Assembly (NCBI GenBank): GCA_910578715.1
Contig: CAJTRL010000002.1
Location: 1-64,000 of the forward strand
DNA from: an uncultured Lachnospiraceae bacterium
Lineage (GTDB): Bacteria > Bacillota > Clostridia > Lachnospirales > Lachnospiraceae
Direction of reading: 5' to 3'
Length of the DNA stretch: 64,000 nt
In this document: piece after piece, positions 34,007 through 42,648 of the stretch
Layout of the letters: every line of letters begins with the position of its first letter
How positions within the stretch are numbered: the stretch's first letter is position 1
Program-made: the position numbers and the translations under genes
Notes under the pieces: generated by a model
The model's input: the letters and a program-made list of their open reading frames with translations, nothing else
Databases searched by the model: none
What the model was told of the DNA's origin: nothing

Positions 34007-34288
34007 ATGGCATCACTCGAAGCATTGGGAATGGTTGAAACAAGAGGACTTGTAGCGGCAATTGAAGCGGCGGATGCAATGTGCAAGGCTGCAAACGTAA
34101 CTTTAATCGGAACGGAAAAAATCGGTTCCGGACTCGTAACCGTTATGGTACGCGGCGATGTAGGCGCGGTAAAATCCGCAGTAGAAGCGGGCGCTAACAG
34201 CGCGGGCGCACTCGGAGAACTGATTGCGACCCATGTAATCCCGAGACCGCACAACGACGTGGAGATGATTTTACCCAAACTCGGTTAA
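34007..34288 (+). CDS. pduJ: BMC-H shell protein, PduA/PduJ type (second paralogue)
   Basis: A 93-residue tile nearly identical to the one at 33242, with the same KIGSGL pore loop and [12 protein letters not shown] tail. The identical 72-base block (34102-34173 here, 33334-33405 there) implies recent duplication or gene conversion. AGGAGG precedes ATG 34007. Confidence 0.93.
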   Translation: MASLEALGMVETRGLVAAIEAADAMCKAANVTLIGTEKIGSGLVTVMVRGDVGAVKSAVEAGANSAGALGELIATHVIPRPHNDVEMILPKLG

Positions 34289-34297
34289 TGAAAGGAC

Positions 34298-34312
34298 ACC
34301 CGGAAAACGGGT
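34298..34312 (+). other. Short intercistronic hairpin
   Basis: ACCCG (34298-34302) pairs with CGGGT (34308-34312) around GAAAA, a compact stem in the gap before pduL. Confidence 0.45.
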
Positions 34313-34368
34313 ATTCTTCCAGGAAACTTGAAGGTCTGGCGAACGGACGAAGGAAGGAAACGGGGTAG

Positions 34369-35022
34369 ATGATGGACACTTATAACGAAGTAGAGCGGAT
34401 TACGAGAATGGTGCTCCAGACGATTGAAAACGCCAAAGAGAACGAGAACCGCATGACGGTTCCCGTCGGCGTTTCCGCGCGGCATATCCACCTGACACAG
34501 GAGGATGTGGAGAAATTGTTCGGAGCGGGTTATCAGCTGACGAAAAAGAAGGATTTGATGGGCGGGCAGTTTGCGGCGAATGAACAGTGTACTGTCGTTG
34601 GACTGAAGCTGCGCGCCATTGAGAATGTACGGATATTGGGGCCGGTCAGAAAAAAATCACAGGTCGAGATATCCGCTACGGATGCGAGAACGCTTGGCGT
34701 CAATGCACCCTTACGCCAGTCGGGAGATACGGCCGGGTCGGCTCCCGTTGCGCTTGTCGGACCCAAAGGCGCAGTTTATCTGAAAGAAGGCTGCATCGTT
34801 GCGGCGAGACATATCCATATGACTCCGGCAGAGGCGGCATCTGCATCACTGCATGACGGAGACTATGTTTCCGTTAAAATGGGGAACGAAAGGGGCGCGG
34901 TGCTCGACCATGTGAAAATCCGCGTTGACGAGTCTTTTTCTCTGGAGATGCACATCGATACGGATGAAGCCAATGCCTGTCAGGTAAAACAGGGCGACTG
35001 TGCAAACATAGTGCGGAAATAA
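34369..35022 (+). CDS. pduL: Phosphate propanoyltransferase
   Basis: A 217-residue PduL-type phosphotransacylase, unrelated to Pta, that turns propionyl-CoA into propionyl-phosphate and frees CoA inside the compartment. The two beta-barrel repeats carry the metal-binding motifs SARHIHLT and AARHIHMTPAE. The first 25 residues (YNEVERITRMVLQTIENAKE) form an amphipathic helix that fits an encapsulation signal. The start is ATG 34369 or ATG 34372, which are adjacent. No propionate kinase is in the window. Confidence 0.93.
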   Translation: MMDTYNEVERITRMVLQTIENAKENENRMTVPVGVSARHIHLTQEDVEKLFGAGYQLTKKKDLMGGQFAANEQCTVVGLKLRAIENVRILGPVRKKSQVEISATDARTLGVNAPLRQSGDTAGSAPVALVGPKGAVYLKEGCIVAARHIHMTPAEAASASLHDGDYVSVKMGNERGAVLDHVKIRVDESFSLEMHIDTDEANACQVKQGDCANIVRK

Positions 35023-35043
35023 TGCCCATATCCGGGCATTATT
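35018..35043 (+). other. Hairpin overlapping the pduL stop codon
   Basis: AATAATGCCC (35018-35027) pairs perfectly with GGGCATTATT (35034-35043) over a six-base loop. Without a U tract it is more likely to set mRNA decay or processing than to end transcription. Confidence 0.6.
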
Positions 35044-35081
35044 CCGGCGGCTGACGGGGCTATTTGACAGAGAGGTTCATT

Positions 35082-35351
35082 ATGATTATAGGAAAAGTGG
35101 TAGGAAGTTTATTTTCTACGAGAAAAAGTGAAAAGTTGGTCGGCAACAAGTTTATGATAGTAGAACCTGTCGAAACGATGAGAGGGAACGGAGAGCGTCT
35201 CGTGGCGATTGACATCATCGGCGCCGGAATCGGGGAATATGTGCTGGTGGCACAGGGCTCCGCGGCCAGAATCGGATGCGATATGGCGGATGCGCCTGTT
35301 GATGCGGCAATCGTAGGCATCATTGACGAAGGACAGGATTGGAGCAGATGA
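35082..35351 (+). CDS. pduN: BMC-P vertex protein, PduN/EutN type
   Basis: An 89-residue pentameric vertex protein: MIIGKVVGSLFSTRKSEKLVG, then FMIVEPV and VAIDIIGAGIGEYVLVAQGSAAR. It caps the vertices of the polyhedral shell. ATG 35082 with GAGAGG upstream is favoured over the TTG at 35064. It overlaps or abuts pduS. Confidence 0.92.
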   Translation: MIIGKVVGSLFSTRKSEKLVGNKFMIVEPVETMRGNGERLVAIDIIGAGIGEYVLVAQGSAARIGCDMADAPVDAAIVGIIDEGQDWSR

Positions 35352-35353
35352 CC

Positions 35354-36679
35354 ATGTTAATTGATGAACTGAAAAAAATTGCAAAAGAAAGCGGTGTAGT
35401 GGGGGCCGGCGGAGCCGGCTTCCCATCCTATGCCAAAATGACGGAACAGGCGGACACGGTTATTTTAAACTGTGTGGAATGTGAACCGCTTTTAAAGCTG
35501 CATAAACAGCTGCTTGCTTCCCATGCGGAAGAAATTGTCGGGATGTTAAATGAGGTACGGGAAACGTTCGGGGCAAAAGAAGCGGTCATCGGCATTAAAA
35601 GTGAACATCGGAATACGATTCGGATATTGGAAGAAGTTCTTAACGACTATCCCAAAGTCAGAATCTGCGCGGTACGGCCGACTTATCCGATGGGCGATGA
35701 GGTGATTCTCATCTATGAGGCGACAGGGCGCGTCATCAAACCGGGCGGGCTCCCGATTGACGAGCATGTTGTCGTTTATAATACGGAAACGATGTACAAC
35801 CTGTACCGGGCGGTACATCTTGGAGAACCGGTTACTGACAAACTGGTGACAATCGTTGGTGAAATCGAGCATCCTGTAACCGTCAGCGTTCCGCTCGGAA
35901 CGACGGTGAAAGAGGCGGTTTTGCTTGCGGGAAAAATAACGGTAAAAAACCCGGCCTTTGTCATGGGCGGGCCGATGATGGGAAAACTCGGAACGGAAAA
36001 CACCGTTATAACAAAGACTACAAATGCAATTATCATTTTACCGGAAGACCATAAAGTGGTAATGCGTATGAATAAAAATCTGGAGCTGGAGAGACGGAAA
36101 GCCGCGTCCTCCTGCTGTCAGTGCAGAACCTGTACGGAAATGTGTCCGAGACATGCGCTCGGCCATCCGATAGAACCGCACCGCATCATGCGCGCGGTGG
36201 CAAATCACGATACAAGCGATTTGTCGGTTTATACGAATACGGCTTATTGCAGCAGCTGCGGCCTGTGTGAAAATTATGCCTGTCCCCAGGGACTTTCGCC
36301 CAGAAGCGTTATCGCGGAATTTAAGAACGGGCTGAGGGCGGCCGGAATCCGGGGTGAAAAGCCGGAACCGGAAGAAGTCGTTTCGGACAGGGAACTGAAA
36401 AAGGTTCCGGTGGCGAGATTAAAGGCAAGACTGGGCTTGTCCGATTACGATGTCCCGGCGCCGCTTACGGACAAAATCCCCGCTGTCGGGCGGGTAAAGA
36501 TTCTGATGAGCCAGCATATCGGCGCTCCGGCGAAACCGATTGTTACGGAAGGCAGTCCGGTGAAAAAAGGACAGACAATCGGAGAAGCGGCGGAAGGGCT
36601 TGGCGTAGCGGTTCACAGCTCCATAGACGGCATCGTGGAGAAGGTGAACGAGAAGGAAATTGTGATTCGGAAAGCATAA
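35354..36679 (+). CDS. pduS: PduS-type iron-sulfur flavoprotein (RnfC-like)
   Basis: A 441-residue RnfC/Nqo1-like electron-transfer protein. The N-terminus has GVVGAGGAGFPSYAKM (FMN/NADH region), and two ferredoxin-like cluster motifs follow (CCQCRTCTEMCP and CSSCGLCENYACP). The C-terminal SLBB/barrel-sandwich-like part ends HSSIDGIVEKVNEKEIVIRKA. ATG 35354 has GGAG nine bases upstream; ATG 35348, overlapping the pduN stop, is the alternative. In a B12-independent compartment it cannot serve cobalamin reduction. Transfer of electrons across the shell through PduT is more likely. Confidence 0.9.
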   Translation: MLIDELKKIAKESGVVGAGGAGFPSYAKMTEQADTVILNCVECEPLLKLHKQLLASHAEEIVGMLNEVRETFGAKEAVIGIKSEHRNTIRILEEVLNDYPKVRICAVRPTYPMGDEVILIYEATGRVIKPGGLPIDEHVVVYNTETMYNLYRAVHLGEPVTDKLVTIVGEIEHPVTVSVPLGTTVKEAVLLAGKITVKNPAFVMGGPMMGKLGTENTVITKTTNAIIILPEDHKVVMRMNKNLELERRKAASSCCQCRTCTEMCPRHALGHPIEPHRIMRAVANHDTSDLSVYTNTAYCSSCGLCENYACPQGLSPRSVIAEFKNGLRAAGIRGEKPEPEEVVSDRELKKVPVARLKARLGLSDYDVPAPLTDKIPAVGRVKILMSQHIGAPAKPIVTEGSPVKKGQTIGEAAEGLGVAVHSSIDGIVEKVNEKEIVIRKA

Positions 36680-36731
36680 GGATAGGAATCTCAAACGAAG
36701 ATATAAAACGGGAAAGGATATGGTTATCAAA

Positions 36732-37280
36732 ATGGCGAAGGCAATCGGTATGGTGGAAATGACGACAGTCTCCACAGGGTATCTGGCGGCGGATGAAATG
36801 GCGAAGGCTGCGGATGTGGAAATTTTACAGGCGGAAGTTACCTGTCCCGGCAAGTTTGTCATTCTTGTGACGGGAGAACTGAGCGCGGTTCGGGCGTCCG
36901 TTGACCGGGCGGGAAACAGATATGCGGATAAGGTCATCGATACGTTTGTGCTCGGCAACCCGCATGAATCCATTTTTCCGGCAATCTACGGAACCGCACA
37001 GCCGGAGAAAATCGATGCACTGGGCATTCTGGAAACGTATGATGTGGCGGCGCTGATTGTGGCGGCGGATATGGCGGCCAAAACGGCGGTCGTGGAACTG
37101 ATTGAACTGCGCCTCGCCAAAGGCATGTGCGGCAAGAGCTATATGACGCTTACAGGAAGTGTTTCCGCCGTACAGGCGGCCATCGACAGGGCAAAATCGG
37201 AAGCCGGTGATAAGGGCATGTTCCTTGACAGCGCGGTTATCGCAAGACCCTCCGATAAGCTGATGAAGTACATATTCTGA
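36732..37280 (+). CDS. pduT: Trimeric tandem-BMC shell protein, PduT type
   Basis: A 182-residue BMC-T with two BMC domains (AIGMVEMTTVSTGYLAADEM and ALGILETYDVAALIVAADMA). Cys38 (AEVTCPGKF) lies where PduT holds a 4Fe-4S cluster in its central pore. It follows pduS directly, as expected for a shell electron conduit. ATG 36732 is 14 bases after GAAAGG; the in-frame ATG at 36720 is two bases after it. Confidence 0.9.
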   Translation: MAKAIGMVEMTTVSTGYLAADEMAKAADVEILQAEVTCPGKFVILVTGELSAVRASVDRAGNRYADKVIDTFVLGNPHESIFPAIYGTAQPEKIDALGILETYDVAALIVAADMAAKTAVVELIELRLAKGMCGKSYMTLTGSVSAVQAAIDRAKSEAGDKGMFLDSAVIARPSDKLMKYIF

Positions 37281-37310
37281 CAGACAGTAAAGGAAATTGC
37301 CATGGGTGAG

Positions 37311-37346
37311 CCAGATGTCATACGGTTTTGATGTATGACCGTCTGG
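37311..37346 (+). other. Intercistronic hairpin before the DeoR gene
   Basis: CCAGA-T-GTCATAC (37311-37323) pairs with GTATGAC-CG-TCTGG (37333-37346) across a nine-base loop. Confidence 0.55.
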
Positions 37347-37376
37347 AAGACAACCGGGATATGATGGAGGCGGGAA

Positions 37377-38141
37377 ATGTTAGCGGCCGAGAGAAGGAAC
37401 CTGATTCTGGAAAAGGTTCATGAAAACAAAAAGGTAATTGTCAGCGAGCTGAGCAGAGAGTTCGATGTTTCCGAAGAGACCATCCGCAGGGATTTGGATA
37501 AGCTGGAAGAGGACGGCCATGTCATCAAGAGTTACGGGGGTGCGGTCATCAACGAGAAAGGAAGCATTGACCTTCCCTTTAACGTCCGGTGGAAGTCGAA
37601 CACCCAGGGCAAGCAGAAGATTGCGGAGCTGATTAGCCAGGAAATCGAAGACGGCGACCATATTATCCTGGACGCTTCTACGACAGCGGTCTTTATCGCC
37701 AAGAATATCAAGCAGAAAAGACATTTGACGGTTATAACCAATTCCATCGAAATACTGTTGGAATTGTCGGATGTGTCAGGGTGGGATATTATCGCGACAG
37801 GCGGCCTTTTGAAAGCCGGTTCCATGTCCCTGCTCGGGAAAAGGGCGGCGGACGGCATCAGCTCCTATTATGTGGATAAGGCATTTATCTCTTGTAAGGG
37901 AGTTGATTTGGAAAAAGGCGTTACCGATGGAAATGATGAAACCGGAGGCGTGAAACAGAACATGCTTTCCGCGGCGGATAAAGTTTATCTTGCGGTGGAT
38001 TCCAGCAAGTTTGGGAAAACTGCGCTTTCCAAAATCTGCGGTCTGCAGGAGGTGGATGTTATTGTCACCGACCGGAAACCGGACGCACCCTGGCTTGAGG
38101 CGTTTCAGAGGATGGGAATAGCGTGTATTTATAAAGAGTAA
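37377..38141 (+). CDS. DeoR-family transcriptional regulator
   Basis: A 254-residue repressor-type protein. The N-terminal winged helix includes IVSELSREFDVSEETIRRDLDKLE and the C-terminal sugar-phosphate-sensing domain carries DASTTAVFIAKN, a TNSIEI loop, ATGGLLKAGSMSLLG and AVDSSKFGK. GGAGG precedes ATG 37377. Sitting inside the microcompartment operon, it probably controls that operon in response to fuculose 1-phosphate or DHAP; this is inferred from family behaviour. Confidence 0.9.
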   Translation: MLAAERRNLILEKVHENKKVIVSELSREFDVSEETIRRDLDKLEEDGHVIKSYGGAVINEKGSIDLPFNVRWKSNTQGKQKIAELISQEIEDGDHIILDASTTAVFIAKNIKQKRHLTVITNSIEILLELSDVSGWDIIATGGLLKAGSMSLLGKRAADGISSYYVDKAFISCKGVDLEKGVTDGNDETGGVKQNMLSAADKVYLAVDSSKFGKTALSKICGLQEVDVIVTDRKPDAPWLEAFQRMGIACIYKE

Positions 38142-38305
38142 CAGGTAAAGTAATGAAAAGAAAAGATTTGCTTTGCGGGGCGTGTCAGGCATTGCCGGAA
38201 ATGCCGGGGCTCTGGTGGCGGATATCGTCGGAGATATCAGGATTTTGGCAGCAGATATTGCGGATTGAGAAAATCGCAGAGTGAGAGAAAGGCGTGGTTA
38301 TTGGC

Positions 38306-40840
38306 ATGGTGAATACTTATTATACGAAACCGATTGAAAAAACGGAGAGAATACCGAAACTGGTAGCGGATTTGTATGCGAAGATGCCGGAAATCGAGGC
38401 GGCAAGGGCGGAACTGATTACGGAGTCCTATCGGGAAACGGAAGGGCAGCCCATTATGATGCGCAGAGCAAAGGCTTTTGCGCATATTCTGGAGAACATT
38501 CCGATTATTATCCGGCCGGGAGAGCTGATTGTGGGCAGTTCCACGATTGCGCCGAGAGGATGTCAGACTTATCCGGAGTTTTCCTATGAATGGATGGAAG
38601 CAGAGTTCGATACGGTGGAGCATCGGGCGGCGGACCCTTTTTATATTGCCGACGAGACGAAAAAACGGCTGAAAGCGGTCAACGGCTACTGGAAGGGCAA
38701 GACGACGAGCGAGCTTGCATACAGCTATATGGCACCGGAAACCCACCGTGCGATGGAGCATAACTTTTTTACGCCGGGAAACTATTTCTATAACGGCGTA
38801 GGACATATTACGGTGCAGTATGATAAGGTGCTGGCAGTCGGCTTTGCCGGAATTAAGGAAGAGGCGGCGAAGGAGCTTGCGGGCTGTCAGTTCGGGGATG
38901 AAAATTACGCGACGAAAAGCGTTTTTCTGGAAGCGGTCATGCTTTCCTGTGATGCGGTAATCGGTTATGCCGGAAGATATGCGCGGCTTGCTGCGGAAAT
39001 GGCGGACAAAGAAAGGGATGCGAAGCGGAAACAGGAACTGCTCACTATTTCCGAAATCTGTAAGAAAGTGCCGGAGCATGGCGCGGAAGGTTTTCAGGAG
39101 GCCTGTCAGTCGTTCTGGTTCGTACAGCAGCTTCTGCAGCTGGAATCCAGCGGACACTCCATTTCGCCGGGCAGATTCGACCAGTACATGTATCCGTATT
39201 ATGAAAAAGATTTAAGCAGCGGAAAGCTGAGCCGGGAATACGCACAGGAACTGATTGACTGTATCTGGGTGAAGCTGAACGATTTGAATAAATGCCGCGA
39301 TGAAGTGAGCGCGGAAGGCTTTGCGGGGTATTCCCTGTTTCAGAATCTGATTGTAGGCGGTCAGACGGTGGATGGCAAAGATGCCACAAATGATTTGTCT
39401 TTTATGTGCATTACGGCTTCCAAGCATGTTTTTCTGCCGCAGCCTTCGCTGTCCATCCGTGTGTGGAACCGTTCTCCACAGGATTTGTTACTGCATGCGG
39501 CGGATTTGACGAGAACCGGCATCGGGCTTCCGGCTTATTATAATGATGAAATCATCATTCCCGCACTGATTAACCGGGGACTTACGCTGGAAGACGCGAG
39601 GGATTACAATATCATCGGCTGCGTGGAACCGCAGAAATCCGGGAAAACGGAAGGATGGCATGACGCCGCATTCTTTAACATGTGCAGACCGCTTGAGATG
39701 GTATTTACCAACGGATATGATAACGGAGAACTGGCCAGCATACAGACCGGAAATGTGGAAGATTTTAAAACCTTTGATGAGTTTTACGACGCCTATAAAA
39801 AGCAGATGAATTATAACATTTCCCTGCTCGTCAATGCGGACAACGCTATCGACATGGCGCATATGATTCTGTGTCCGCTGCCTTTTGAATCCTGTATGGC
39901 GGACGACTGCATCAGACGGGGCAAGAGCCTCCAGGAAGGCGGTGCGGTGTACAACTTCACAGGTCCCCAGGGTTTTGGTATCGCAAACGTGGCGGATTCC
40001 CTGTATACGGTGAAAAAGCTCGTATTTGAAGAGAAAAAAGTAACAATCGGGGAGCTGAAAAAGGCGCTGGAAATGAATTTCGGACAGGGCTTCGATGCGG
40101 TTATGGCCAGAGAGATTGCATTACAGGTAGCAAAGTCACTGGAAGCACAGGGACAGAAAGTGACGCCCGATATTATTGAAATGACAATCCGCAGCGTGCT
40201 TACCATGCAGCTTCCGGCCGAAGAAAAAGCACGTTATGAAGAAATTCTGGCGATGATAGACGAACTGCCCAAATTCGGCAACGATATTGACGAAGTGGAT
40301 GAGCTGGCAAGAGATGCGGCCTATACCTATACGAGACCGCTTGAAACGTATAAAAATCCGAGAGGCGGTATTTTCCAGGCGGGCTTATATCCGGTGTCCG
40401 CAAACGTGCCCCTCGGAGCCCAGACCGGAGCGACACCGGACGGACGGCTGGCGCATACGCCGGTGGCGGATGGTGTGTCACCTTCTTCCGGTAAAGATAC
40501 AAACGGGCCGACGGCGGCATGCAACTCGGTAGCGCGCCTCGACCACGGCATCGCCAGCAACGGAACCCTTTTCAATATGAAAATTCATCCAACGGCCATG
40601 TCAGGTCAGAAAGGACTTGAGAATTTCGTTTCCCTCGTCCGCGGTTATTTTGACCAGAAAGGCATGCACATGCAGTTTAATGTGGTTGACAGGGAGACGC
40701 TTCTCGATGCGCAGAAGCACCCGGAGAAATACAGCGGACTGGTAGTGCGTGTGGCGGGCTATTCCGCGCTCTTTACGACACTGTCCAAATCGTTACAGGA
40801 CGACATTATCCGCAGAACGGAGCAGGCGGCTTTCAGATAA
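38306..40840 (+). CDS. Glycyl-radical 1,2-propanediol dehydratase
   Basis: B12-independent dehydratase of 844 residues that converts 1,2-propanediol to propionaldehyde. The thiyl-radical Cys439 and Glu441 lie in IIGCVEPQ, the hallmark that separates diol dehydratases from pyruvate formate-lyase. The glycyl radical is Gly818 in VRVAGYSALF. SSGHSISPGRFDQY is the diol-binding-type segment. Numbering assumes ATG 38306; GTG 38294 in frame is one base from GAAAGG. Oxygen cleaves such enzymes, so the host is anaerobic. A glycerol dehydratase activity is possible. The activase follows. Confidence 0.92.
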   Translation: MVNTYYTKPIEKTERIPKLVADLYAKMPEIEAARAELITESYRETEGQPIMMRRAKAFAHILENIPIIIRPGELIVGSSTIAPRGCQTYPEFSYEWMEAEFDTVEHRAADPFYIADETKKRLKAVNGYWKGKTTSELAYSYMAPETHRAMEHNFFTPGNYFYNGVGHITVQYDKVLAVGFAGIKEEAAKELAGCQFGDENYATKSVFLEAVMLSCDAVIGYAGRYARLAAEMADKERDAKRKQELLTISEICKKVPEHGAEGFQEACQSFWFVQQLLQLESSGHSISPGRFDQYMYPYYEKDLSSGKLSREYAQELIDCIWVKLNDLNKCRDEVSAEGFAGYSLFQNLIVGGQTVDGKDATNDLSFMCITASKHVFLPQPSLSIRVWNRSPQDLLLHAADLTRTGIGLPAYYNDEIIIPALINRGLTLEDARDYNIIGCVEPQKSGKTEGWHDAAFFNMCRPLEMVFTNGYDNGELASIQTGNVEDFKTFDEFYDAYKKQMNYNISLLVNADNAIDMAHMILCPLPFESCMADDCIRRGKSLQEGGAVYNFTGPQGFGIANVADSLYTVKKLVFEEKKVTIGELKKALEMNFGQGFDAVMAREIALQVAKSLEAQGQKVTPDIIEMTIRSVLTMQLPAEEKARYEEILAMIDELPKFGNDIDEVDELARDAAYTYTRPLETYKNPRGGIFQAGLYPVSANVPLGAQTGATPDGRLAHTPVADGVSPSSGKDTNGPTAACNSVARLDHGIASNGTLFNMKIHPTAMSGQKGLENFVSLVRGYFDQKGMHMQFNVVDRETLLDAQKHPEKYSGLVVRVAGYSALFTTLSKSLQDDIIRRTEQAAFR

Positions 40841-40846
40841 ACCGGA

Positions 40847-40862
40847 ACGGGAAATTTTCCGT
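40847..40862 (+). other. Small hairpin after the dehydratase
   Basis: ACGGGAAATTTTCCGT region: ACGG pairs with CCGT and GAAA with TTTT/TTC partners. A weak stem in the 100-base gap before the activase gene. Confidence 0.35.
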
Positions 40863-40940
40863 GCAAAAAGAAACAGGCGTTTTCTGTGAACCCGGATTCA
40901 TAGATTTTTTGCAAGTTTTGAGAGGAATAAGGGTAATTAT

Positions 40941-41735
40941 ATGAGTGATTATAGAAACGTTACCGGAAGAATTTTTGACATACAGAGATATTCCATCCAT
41001 GACGGCATCGGCATCCGCACGATTGTATTCTTAAAAGGCTGCGCTCTGCGGTGCAGATGGTGCTGTAACCCCGAATCCCAGGAATACGCGGTGCAGACGA
41101 TGATGGTAAACGGGAAGCCCAAGACCATCGGACGGGACGTTACGGTGGCGGAAGTCATGGACGTGGTGCGGCGGGATATTCCTTATTACGGACGTTCCGG
41201 CGGCGGACTGACCTTATCCGGCGGCGAAAGCCTTTTACAGCCGGAATTTGCGGAAGCGTTACTGCATGCGGCGAAGGACATCGGCATCAGCACGGCGATA
41301 GAAAGCATGGGATTTGCAGAATTTTCCGTGATTCAGAAGATTCTGCCGTATCTCGATACTTATCTTATGGACATCAAACATATGAATGCGGCAAAACATA
41401 AAGAATATACCGGAAAAGAAAATACGAAGATGCTGGAAAACGCGAAAAAGATTGCGGAAAGCAATCTGTGCGAGCTCATCATCCGCGTTCCGGTTATTCC
41501 GGGTTTTAACGATACGGAAGAAGAGATTGCGGCAATTGCGGCTTATGCGGATTCTCTTCCGAGAGTCGAGCAGATTCATCTTTTGCCCTACCATAAGTAC
41601 GGGGAAGGAAAATATGAAGGATTGGGACGCCCCTATCCGATGGGAGACGCGCCGGTGCTGCCGGAAGGCAGAATGGAGCTGTTGAAGGCGGCCGTGGAGA
41701 AAACCACGTCGCTGTACTGTCAGATTGGCGGATAA
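40941..41735 (+). CDS. Radical SAM activase of the propanediol dehydratase
   Basis: A 264-residue glycyl-radical activating enzyme. The radical SAM cluster cysteines are Cys34, Cys38 and Cys41 (CALRCRWC), followed by GGGLTLSGGESLLQPEF (GGE motif) and VIPGFNDTEEEI. Diol-dehydratase activases usually carry an inserted ferredoxin-like domain with many cysteines after the CxxxCxxC motif. Here that stretch (NPESQEYAVQTMMVNGKP) has none, giving a minimal, PFL-activase-like enzyme. GAGGAATAAGGG lies before ATG 40941. A strong terminator closes the operon. Confidence 0.92.
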   Translation: MSDYRNVTGRIFDIQRYSIHDGIGIRTIVFLKGCALRCRWCCNPESQEYAVQTMMVNGKPKTIGRDVTVAEVMDVVRRDIPYYGRSGGGLTLSGGESLLQPEFAEALLHAAKDIGISTAIESMGFAEFSVIQKILPYLDTYLMDIKHMNAAKHKEYTGKENTKMLENAKKIAESNLCELIIRVPVIPGFNDTEEEIAAIAAYADSLPRVEQIHLLPYHKYGEGKYEGLGRPYPMGDAPVLPEGRMELLKAAVEKTTSLYCQIGG

Positions 41736-41738
41736 TAA

Positions 41739-41781
41739 ATGCGGGAAGAATGCCGGAAGCGGGCATTTTTCCCGTATTTTC
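41739..41781 (+). terminator. Terminator of the microcompartment operon
   Basis: ATGCGGGAAGAATGCC (41739-41754) pairs with GGGCATTTTTCCCGTAT (41761-41777) with one bulge, and TTT follows. Right after the activase stop. Confidence 0.88.
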
Positions 41782-41839
41782 AGTTTATAGGAAATTGCTG
41801 TAATCATAGTGGAGCGCGGGCTGCAGCGCCTGCGCCTTT

Positions 41840-42559
41840 TTATGTCCAGCCGCCGTCTAATGTAATGATTTGTCCGGTCAGATAGGCGGGCGCATTCAGA
41901 AGGCTTTTCACCATCTGGGCCGCTTCCGCGGGAGTACCGATGCGGTCGCAGGGGATTTCCTGACGCAGCGCTTCCATTTCTTCCGGCGAAAAACAGCGGT
42001 TCATGTCGGTGTCGATGACACCGCATGCGAGGGCGTTGACCTGAATATTGCTGGGCGCAAGCTCTTTGGCAAGCGCTTTCGTGAAGCTGTTCACCGCGCC
42101 TTTGGAAGCCGAATACGCTGCTTCCATCGAAGCACCTACATTTCCCCAGACAGAAGATATGTTGACGATTCTGCCGCTGTGTTTGCGTAGCATCAGCGGA
42201 ATGGCGAGTCTGCTCGTATAAAAAACAGAGTCTGTATTGGTGGCAAATACTTTCCGCCAGTCCGAAGGAGACATTTCACTCAGAAGGCCCACATAGGAAA
42301 TCCCGGCGTTATTAACAAGAACGTCCAGGTCTTCGATAAGAGAAAAAAGAGCCTCCACATCATCGGCATTCCCCATATCCCCCACAAACGGCGTACAGGA
42401 AATACGATAGCGTTCAGATAGCTCTGCGGCATATTCCGCAAGCTGTTTTCCGGAATGAAGACAGGTCAGATATAAGTGATAGCCGTCTGAAGCCAGCATT
42501 TCGGCAACGGCCCGGCCGATTCCCCGGGACGCCCCGGTAACCAAAGCATATTTTGACAT
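41840..42559 (-). CDS. Short-chain dehydrogenase/reductase (FabG-like)
   Basis: A 239-residue NAD(P)-dependent oxidoreductase: the cofactor motif TGASRGIG, NNAGIS, the catalytic Ser in VNISSVWG and YSASKGAV with the Tyr/Lys pair. The Met at 42559 opens the Rossmann fold directly; AAAGGAG is about 13 bases upstream. The divergent gene is a thioredoxin-reductase-like enzyme. The substrate is unknown; 3-oxoacyl-ACP reduction is one option. Confidence 0.88.
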   Translation of the reverse strand: MSKYALVTGASRGIGRAVAEMLASDGYHLYLTCLHSGKQLAEYAAELSERYRISCTPFVGDMGNADDVEALFSLIEDLDVLVNNAGISYVGLLSEMSPSDWRKVFATNTDSVFYTSRLAIPLMLRKHSGRIVNISSVWGNVGASMEAAYSASKGAVNSFTKALAKELAPSNIQVNALACGVIDTDMNRCFSPEEMEALRQEIPCDRIGTPAEAAQMVKSLLNAPAYLTGQIITLDGGWT

Positions 42560-42585
42560 GGGAAGGGAATACTCCTTTCGGGTTT

Positions 42586-42615
42586 TTGACAAAATGTTAT
42601 AACAGGAATTATACT
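42586..42615 (+). promoter_or_regulatory. Promoter of the thioredoxin-reductase-like gene
   Basis: Perfect TTGACA at 42586-42591, an 18-base spacer and TATACT at 42610-42615, about 34 bases before ATG 42649. Confidence 0.8.
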
Positions 42616-42648
42616 ATAAAAAGCAGAAGAAAGAAAGGAGCGTTCGCA

